NCBI RefSeq assembly: GCF_024166365.1
Contig: NC_064834.1
Location: 55,470,001 to 55,534,000 of the forward strand
DNA from: Elephas maximus indicus
Taxonomy: Eukaryota > Chordata > Mammalia > Proboscidea > Elephantidae
Length of the DNA stretch: 64,000 nt
Direction: 5' to 3'
Position 1 is the stretch's first letter. Each line of letters opens with the position of its first letter. The notes beneath the pieces are model-generated. The model was not told the DNA's origin and made no database searches. It was given only the letters and a program-made list of their open reading frames with translations. A program made the translations under genes and the position numbers. Positions 56,574-64,000 of the stretch are shown here, piece after piece.

Positions 56574-59500
56574 TTGTCATCAGTTATAATAGAGAATAAT
56601 GTAATAGTTTCACTTTGGATTCTAGTCCTTGGTACTGGAATCTTACCACCCCCCCTCCCGCCCCCCGCCAGGATAAAATTGATCAAACTGCCCCCTGCTA
56701 AGCATCAAGGGTTTTACATAGAAGATGTAGTGCTCTGATCTTTGTTTGACTATAAAACCTCCATTCTTTTCCCAAGGTAATAAATAGCTGAAGCATATCT
56801 GTCAAGACGCTTAGTGTTATCACTTAATTCATTTTGATGTATCCCATAATGTTCACTGTTTTGTATGGAATTCTATAAATACAAGAAATTCATGTTTCAT
56901 TATTTAGAGTTTGGGTGTGATAATGATGTTTGATGGATTTAAATCAGGATAAAAATCATGATAATTGTCATATCCTACGTGGGTACAAAACTTTATGCGT
57001 TTCAAGGTGTGAATGTTTCACTTTATAACAAATCTGCTCTAATACGCTTATATACAGAAAAAAGTAGGAAAAATATATGAAGACAATATGTATAAGGTCT
57101 ATAGATATACATAGGTTAATACATATTCATATGTGTTGTCTGTGTTCTCCATTCATGCTTGCTCCCCTTCTGAAAAGGAAAATAATCAAGATCTTAAGCA
57201 TGTCCTTTAGCATGGTGGGTACGAGGAAGTAGTGGTGGTGGAGGGGTGTTAAGACTTAAATACACCTGAAAGCACAACAAGGATCTCTGTCCCAGTTGGG
57301 ATCTTTTTTGCTGTGGTGCCTAGTCCCAGAAGGACTTGAAACCTGGCTTTTGCTGTGGTTCTCTCTCCTCCACTAAATTTCTATCCTCCTAGTTTGTCTT
57401 TTGGTGGCAACTGAAATTGGATTCGAGATTCAGGGGTCAGCTACTTCTGCCCAGGAAATCCCTTGCTTGAAGATCTCTCTTCTAGTCTTCTTCCCCTGCC
57501 TGGTGACTTCAGGGCCAATTCGCCCATTAGGCACAGTGGGTGCAGTATGTAGGTCCACGATTCTTTTAGGGACCCACAAAAATGTTTTAATTTCTTTTAA
57601 ATTCAGAAGGAAAAATGATAAATATAAACCAACTTGGATTATATTCTTCTTCTTTTTTTTTTTTTTATCAGTGCAGTTATAAAAAAATTTTTTTTAAAAA
57701 CATTTAAGAGGAAGGGGCCCACAAAGGCAAAAATGTCTAGCACCCACAAAAGTCATATTGTGGCTGTGGGTGTCTTCCCCACCAAAAACCAAGACCACAA
57801 TACAACAAGCCGGTCAACTACTGGTGGAATTAACTAAGACTGGCACAGTTAGCTTCAGGGCCTGGTCGAGTGTGCCAACTTATTGCTCATTGCTGTTTCT
57901 TAAAAGCAGCTCTAGGCAAGGAATGAGACATCATGGAAAAAATTCTGACTGGATCTGAGGAACCACAGATTGTCTTTACAGGCATGTTTCGCAGAACCAA
58001 GAGGAGGGGCTCCACAAACAGTTTAACAAGGGGGTCCAGTCTCATTAGAAGGTCACCCTTGCCTGTGACTATATCTGCTTTCCAGGTATAACTGGTATGA
58101 CTTATGTCACACAAACTAATGTGCAACTGGACACTCTCTTTGAAATCTTTTAAGTATTAATTGTCTTTGGTTCCTTTAAAGACCCCTTCTGCCCCCTCCC
58201 CTTCTTTTTTCTGCCTTAAAAAAAAAAAAAAAAAATTGGGCATTAGCTGTGGACCAGAAGGCATTTCAAAGAGTAAACATTTAAATGCACCTGGCCTCTG
58301 GCTCTCTAGGATGGCACCTAAACTTATATGAAGTATTACCCTGAAAAGAACTGCTTATGAATGTCCATAGGCGCTTGAAATTCCCACAGGTTATCACCTA
58401 TTCTGAACCTTCATTGAAGGTTTCTGTTGGCAGCTGTAAATTTGGGACTGGCCACTGGCTGAGTTTATTCCAGTTGTAACCAGTAAGGCTGACTGATAAG
58501 AGCTCCGTTAGATAAGTTTCTTGATCCCCGGGCAGCAAACACGACAACTGGGTTCTTGTTCTCTCTGGTCTCGGGAAAAATAATAGGCATTTCTAGGCAC
58601 CCATTTTTTCTCTAAGTCCCGGCAACAGGGTTGCAGCAAAAAGCGAAGGGTTTCTCAATTTCCAGAGGGTAGGAAGAGACAGCCCATTAGGAAATCATAT
58701 GAGCTCCTCCAGGGCTCTTGGGCTTCTCACTGGAAGGCACCCTACAGATGAACCTGCCCTGTGGGTACAGGTAGATGGGCCTCTTGCCTTCTTATGGGCC
58801 GGAAGCCACTCAAATGGCTGTATGTCCCACAGCCATGCAAAATTATTTCCCATGCCTTTTAAAGTATACAGATCAGCCTTGGTTGGCTTTGCCAAAGTCC
58901 TCTGCTAGACTGATAGCCTGAGGTGGCAGTGATGTGTTGGGGGAATTCCTTTAAACCAAACAAAAGAGAAAACTTTTCATAAGCGAGTTGTCATTGAGAC
59001 ACAAGCCTGGGCTAGGCTCATTCCACGGACCTACGGACTCCCTTTTTAAGCATTTTAAGCGCTGGAAGTTTTAAAAAGTGTGACTGGCTCTGCACTGGCG
59101 TTAGGGAGGGGAAAGTTCCATGCCCAGGTATGTGCCTGAGCCTGCCTCTCCTAATAGTAGTCACCACATGCTCATCTTCCAAAAGTATTATTTAATGGAA
59201 GCACCATCAAATATCATAACTGAAATTAAAAGACATCAACTTCTTGAATGTTTGGGCCACTTCACTAGAAACAGGGTGAGCAGATCATTCAAGTTCTCAA
59301 TTTTAAACACATACAAATTCCCAGCTATGGTTCTAATGGGCTGCTTCACGTTTATTTCATATGTAGCGGTCTTTTTAAGATTTAAAAATAATCCCATTTT
59401 TTATGCAAAAAACAAACAAAATCCCACACATTGAAACCATTTTTCTATTTTTATAAGTTTTTTTTCCCTTTCCACTTCATTTAAATGATGTTAATCTACC

Positions 59501-59727
59501 TATAGCTCTTCAGATGATGATAATGTGGTTTTACACACATGAAAACAAAGACAAACCATTGCCGTCAATATTAAACCATCACATTGGTCTTATCTTATTC
59601 CAGTGATTCATAAAACACCTGGTTCTTGATACAGAGAAGAGAATGAAGAGGTTGCTTTTCTATTTTCTAGTTTAAGAACAAATGTTCTTATACTCTGCTA
59701 AGGAATCACAAATATATTTTTATAGCT

Positions 59728-59881
59728 CTTGCCTTGGTGGCACAGTGGTTAAGAGCTATGGCTACTAAGCAAAAGGTCGGCAGTTCGAATCCACCAGGCG
59801 CTCCTTGGAGACTTTATGGGGCAGTTCTACTCTCTTATAGGGTCGCTATAAGTTGGAATCGACTCAATAGCAACAGGGTAT
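59728..59881 (+). mobile_element. AfroSINE
   Basis: 'cttggtggcacagtggttaa', 'aaaggtcggcagttcgaatc' and 'ttggaatcgactcaatagca'. One of the least diverged copies. Confidence 0.94.
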
Positions 59882-61014
59882 TACCATGTCAGTCTCTGTA
59901 CCCTTTTGCGTTTTAAAACAAACCAGCAACAAAATTGCCAGAATGTGAGTAAACCACTCACTGGTGATTAACTAGGTAACACTGAGGGCCAAGCAGTCTG
60001 ACCACCAGCAAAGCCAGTACTCTAGGGTTGGTTGCCTCAGAGGCTTTTGTCTCTATGACATCCCAGAAATGGCTTTACCCACTTGCTGCATTTAGCACCC
60101 TTGATTTTCATGACTGATTGGGAATAGGTGACTAGCTTTGTGATTATGCTGGCTTGTTTATAATGGTTTTGGTTAAGCCCCGCTCTCGTTAATAATGGCA
60201 AATGACCCTAACGATGTAGACATTGACTTTTTTGGTCAGGCATGATCTAAAAACGTGGTTGGTTCTTAGGTCTGATCAGTTTCGCTGATCCAAGGAGTTT
60301 CTACCCATGTCTGAAGCCGTTCTGTTCACCCTAATTGTCCTCATGTAAACTCTGATCACAGGGGCCGAGAGGAGTTGGTCCCCTCTGAATCTCTGAAGGG
60401 TGTCCATCAGAGGCTGGACATCTCTTTTAGTTTAGTTCTGACTTAGATTTTTCCTCTTAGGTTTGTGCCTTAGCTCTAAGAGAAAACATACAGGGGAGAA
60501 GAAATATTTCTGCTCTGCAAACGAATGCCTTTTTAAAATTTCACTACTTTTTATAGACATAAATCCAACTATTAGGTTACTACCGATTAGCTGTTTTGTC
60601 GAAAGAAGTGATGTGCCTGAGGCTTTGCCTAAAGTGCAGGGGTGTTTTGCCAGTTAGCAGCGGATATGGTCCAGTTAGATACCTCAGTTGGTGATTCTTA
60701 CCCCAAAGGGATTTCTTTGGGCCCAAGATGGCCAGTCAGAGTGTGTACACAGACAAAATTTTCTTTCTCTTCCATGTTTGACTTCAGGAAATTTCTGGAC
60801 TAATTATTCAGAAGATTCAACTTTATGGAACAGTAATTTTAGAGAGCGATAAACAGCAGCGCTTGCCCAGCCCTGCAGCTCAATGGAGCCTGTCAGCACA
60901 GAGGTCCGGCTGCACTGCCCCTCTTCTCGTCACGCAGGGGCAGTTTCTGAGAGGCTTGCCCTAGCCTAGGATCTACTGTAACTTCACCTCTCAGCTGTTC
61001 TCTGCTTTCACGTA

Positions 61015-61256
61015 GGGAGAAGGAGAGAGAAGGGGAGGCTAAGGGAGAAGGAGAGAGAAGGGGAGACTAAGGGAGAAGGAGAGAGAAGGGGAGACTAAGG
61101 GAGAAGGAGAGAGAAGGGGAGACTAAGGGAGAAGGAGAGAGAAGGGGAGACTAAGGGAGAAGGAGAGAGAAGGGGAGACTAAGGGAGAAGGAGAGAGAAG
61201 GGGAGACTAAGGGAGAAGGAGAGAGAAGGGGAGACTAAAGGAGAAGGAGAGAGAGA
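61015..61256. repeat. 28-bp minisatellite, about 8.6 copies
   Basis: The unit starts gggagaaggagagagaaggg and ends gagactaa, repeated head to tail with almost no change. The first copy has ggctaa instead of gactaa. It is purine-rich on the plus strand and pyrimidine-rich on the COL17A1 sense strand. It lies about 370 bases from the presumed exon 1 donor. Confidence 0.97.
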
Positions 61257-61628
61257 CTGACATTGAGAGAGAAGGAATCATAAGATCTTTTAATACTCTA
61301 AACAAAACCAGCTAACACAAGTCATTTTACAATACTGTAAACAATACAAAAAAAAAAAAAATCTTGCCACTATAGCCCAGTATCTCTTAATTGGCTCTGT
61401 ATTTCCCCCTAATGGGCCCTTTCTTGTTGTTCCCTTAAAAGACGTACCCTAAACAGAACGCATAAACCAAAGTAATCATTTAGGACCAATTAACCACGAA
61501 AACCAGAACACTTGAAACAACAGAACTTTCTTCTTATTTTCTCCAACAAACATTTTAAGTTCTAAATGGCAAACCACAAATCAAAGTCCAGGAAAGAAAG
61601 AGAAAGGTCAAAGTCTCCTGTTACTTAC

Positions 61629-61690
61629 CTAGCTTGAGATTTTGAAGGAATGAGAAGCAACTTTGGATAAATCCCTCCTCTCTCTTCTCC
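61629..61690 (-). other. COL17A1: Probable COL17A1 non-coding exon 1
   Basis: On the gene strand, text ending tcaaaatctcaagctag is followed by a strong donor, gtaagtaac. No ATG occurs in the 60 bases before the donor. The 5' edge is a guess based on a TATA-like element at 61711-61720. My recollection of the human 5' UTR is not firm enough to confirm it. Confidence 0.5.
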
Positions 61691-61710
61691 AGAAGTTTTT
61701 CGGCTCACAC

Positions 61711-61720
61711 TTTTTTTATC
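61711..61720 (-). promoter_or_regulatory. COL17A1: TATA-like element, candidate COL17A1 promoter
   Basis: Reads gataaaaaaa on the gene strand, about 30 bases before the proposed transcription start. Purine-rich GGAAG/AGGAG stretches follow upstream near 61770-61790. No CpG island. Confidence 0.35.
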
Positions 61721-62329
61721 CAGACCCAGCCAAGGTGTGTTAAAGCTGAGTGATCTTTCAAAAATGTTCACTTCTCCTTCTCTTCCCCTTGTTTCTTTCA
61801 GTTCTTTGCAGCCAAACAAGTCTTGACAAAGGTGTGTCATGGTTTACAGCGTTACTCCACCCTTCCAATTATCTGACACTTGCTGGATCAAAAAAAAAAT
61901 CTACCTCCAGGAATCAAACTTTACAGGAGACAGAAAGCTTCTCCTGCCAGGCTAGGTAGATTAACCACTTATGGAAGCAGAAAAGGGAACAAAGGTTCAG
62001 TGTAAAGGACTTTATTATCTCTTATCTTCTATAGCTGCAGAACTGCCATAAAGTACTATTCCCCTTTCTTAGTATCATGGGATACTCAAAGTCCCAGTGT
62101 CCATGCTTTATGATGTATCTAGGCACTTGGAGGACCTCTGCTCGAGTCCTAGAAATACTGTGAAATTGGCAGGACTTATATTTAAGAACTGTTTCCCCTA
62201 TACATGCCTTCTTTCCCCCATTCTGACCCATAATAGAACAAGGCCATCTGGAAAAAACAGTTGATGAACTAATTCGTAATAAAATGTTAATGACAGAAAA
62301 TGTTGAACAATTGGTAAGGTAAGGTTCAG

Positions 62330-62625
62330 TTTTTAAAAGAGATAACTGGATGTAGTAATGCTGGCCCATAGATGAAGGTTGACTTACACAGGTGAAGGGA
62401 GAGATCAAGATTGTTCTAGAGTCTCGACAGAGGAAAGAGTATTTGAGAAGGCTCTGAGGTGGAAGAAGTATGGTGAGCTTGAGGAACAGTGACGACACCA
62501 ATATGTTTAAATGCATCAAGAGAGGGGAGGGTGGTATGGAAGAGAGGCTGGAGAGGTAGGTAGGGGCTAGATCATGCAAGGCCTTGTGGGTCATGGTAGA
62601 GAAGTATTTTTGTTCTTTAATTGAC
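62330..62625 (-). mobile_element. L2 fragment (antisense)
   Basis: The minus strand carries L2 tail text whose translation gives phrases like HKALHDLAPTYLSSL, a common product of L2 3' ends. It accounts for the 201-residue open frame on that strand. Confidence 0.7.
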
Positions 62626-62694
62626 ATTAGGGAGCAACTCTAAAGAGGCATTGTGTGTTTGGATTATTGATCCTAGGAAAGAAAGGGGACTGGA

Positions 62695-62885
62695 ACTAAC
62701 ACTTCTTAAGGTTTATTATGTGCCAGAAGTTTTACATACGTTATCTCATGTAATCCCTACAGTAACTCTAAGAGGTGTGTGCTACTGTTATGTTCATTTT
62801 ATAGCTAAAGAAAGTGAAGTTCAGAGAGCTTAAGAGCCAGGCCAAAGTGTTACATCTAATAAGCTGCAGAGTCTATGTTCCACTT
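62695..62885 (+). mobile_element. MIR-like SINE
   Basis: 'aacacttcttaaggtttatt', 'tgtgccagaagttttacata' and 'ttcattttatagctaaagaa' in MIR order. Confidence 0.8.
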
Positions 62886-64000
62886 GACCCTTGAGCCCTC
62901 ATTTCCCATTGCCTTGTGTATTATTAAAAATTAAGCATGTCCATAGCTTGAACTAAAGAAAATAGGCGATATTAAAATAAAATCAGGCTGAGGGCAAATG
63001 AAAATTTAACTAAGAACTAAAACCATCTGAACAATGGGGATGGTTTCAGTCAATAGCACCGTGGTATTGGAATAATTTATTGATAATTTTAGATAGAAAT
63101 TTGTCCACTATGACTCAGAAACCATAGACCAATCAATTATTTAACTACTATGTAAAACCAAACGTGCTGATCAGCATTTACTCAGAACCAGCATGGGTGT
63201 TTTTCTCTCCTCCTAGATTCCATATTGGTATTCTTCCAAGTACAATGGAAAAGTATATTGGTAGATAAAACCCTGAAGTTAACTAATCCTGGACCCTCTA
63301 AGTGAACTCAATAGCTAATAATGCATGTGTGTGCATGCTCTTGCATGTTGATACATGCATACGTGAGTATTTTACAGAGCCTGTGCTAGGCGTTTTGGGG
63401 GAAAAGAAAATAGAAAGAATTCAAATGCTTACATTCTAGTTACTAGGTGTTTATAGTTCAGTGGGCTTGACAAAACTCTGAATAAGACTTAACCTGGTAT
63501 TTTGGTATATGGAGTGAAAGAAACCTTATGCTCATTCAACATTTATGTATTAAATTCTTACCATGTGCCTGGTACTAAAGCAATTGTCTTTTAATGCTTT
63601 AAATAAGCCAGAAAACAGTCAAATTCTCACCAAAATGAAGAAGCAAAGAGACAGATTTAGGGGATAGCAGTGACTAAGACACCGGAAAGGTGTTTCTTGC
63701 TTCCTGTCTGAATGGAGGTGTATTAATGAGTCACATAATCAATTTTGGATTGACTAGACACAAAATTTTCTTAAAAGGCAACCGGAAAAGTATTCATGCT
63801 TGCAAAATCATCTATTGACTTTTAAATAGGTTGGGGAGAAAGAAAGGATGTCTGTTCACGTGTAGCACAGATTGGCACCAAATGACCAGACTCTCATCAC
63901 TTGCTGAGAAGCATGAGTACAGGCGGACCCCACTTTATGTGACTGATGTGTTTCTGAAAAGTAATGTGCGGAGCCAGTTTTTGGTGATCAGGGTGAGTGT

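Larger units (their letters stand above)
55872..61628 (-). other. COL17A1: Presumed COL17A1 intron 1
   Basis: It holds the second LTR-like repeat, one AfroSINE, a poly-A/T run near 57651 and another near 58219, and a 28-bp minisatellite. Between 57.1 and 61.0 kb I see no recognisable exon. The text there has an old-repeat feel but I cannot name a family. The status as an intron depends on the exon 1 call. Confidence 0.55.
61721..64000. other. Presumed upstream flank of COL17A1
   Basis: AT-rich. It holds an L2 fragment and a MIR (listed separately); nothing else was recognised. A perfect AP-1-type TGAGTCA occurs at about 63727-63733, but a single 7-mer is weak evidence of regulation. Confidence 0.5.

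Noticed and set aside
57100..61000. Possible endogenous retrovirus remains in intron 1
   Set aside because: Some stretches look like old repeat, but I found no paired LTRs, primer-binding site or recognisable gag/pol reading, so I do not call it.
62022..62627. 201-residue open frame on the minus strand
   Set aside because: Its translation contains L2-tail phrases (HKALHDLAPTYLSSL). It is repeat sequence, with no splice or start context.
63727..63733. TGAGTCA as an AP-1 enhancer site for COL17A1
   Set aside because: A 7-mer is expected by chance several times in a window this size, and it is about 2 kb from an unconfirmed start.

Overview
This is nuclear DNA of a placental mammal, almost certainly an afrotherian and most likely elephant-like. 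At least 14 copies of the tRNA-derived AfroSINE family, plus one small fragment, are scattered over both strands. Their hallmark core reads like 'gctgctaaccaaaaggt ... ttcgaatccaccag ... tatgagtcggaat'. Older pan-mammalian MIR, L2 and L1 fragments fill much of the rest. No bacterial, phage, CRISPR or organellar signal was seen.

Layout. Positions 1-3401 are intron of SLK (STE20-like kinase, plus strand). Its last coding exon (3402-3548) and a long 3' UTR (to about 7150) follow. About 2 kb separates this from the 3' end of COL17A1, which lies on the minus strand and fills the rest of the window. The two genes converge tail to tail. COL17A1 encodes collagen XVII (BP180), the type II transmembrane collagen of hemidesmosomes. 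I placed 56 coding exons by reading splice sites and frames by eye, from the start codon at 55858-55860 to the stop at 10321-10323. All are open and join in one frame, giving about 1504 residues. Every coding-coding junction is phase 1, so every internal exon is a multiple of 3. A probable non-coding exon 1 with a strong donor ends at 61629, so 55872-61628 would be intron 1 and the sequence above about 61.7 kb upstream DNA.

Protein order from high to low coordinates: a cytoplasmic head (exons 2-17), one membrane span (end of exon 17), the NC16A stalk (exon 18), the long COL15 Gly-X-Y domain (exons 19-33), then many short collagen blocks with non-collagenous interruptions (exons 34-56), ending in a short basic tail. 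Exon numbers follow the human gene as I remember it. One in-frame 78-bp exon between human exons 36 and 37 (20314-20391, called 36b here) has no counterpart in the human protein as I recall it. Leaving it out rebuilds the human arrangement, so it is the most interesting coding observation here.

The window looks like ordinary intact mammalian sequence. The second-look items are exon 36b, an AfroSINE beside the exon 55 donor, a 28-bp minisatellite near the presumed first exon, a 220-bp palindrome in intron 20, an overlapping upstream ORF at the start codon, and competing acceptors at exon 15.
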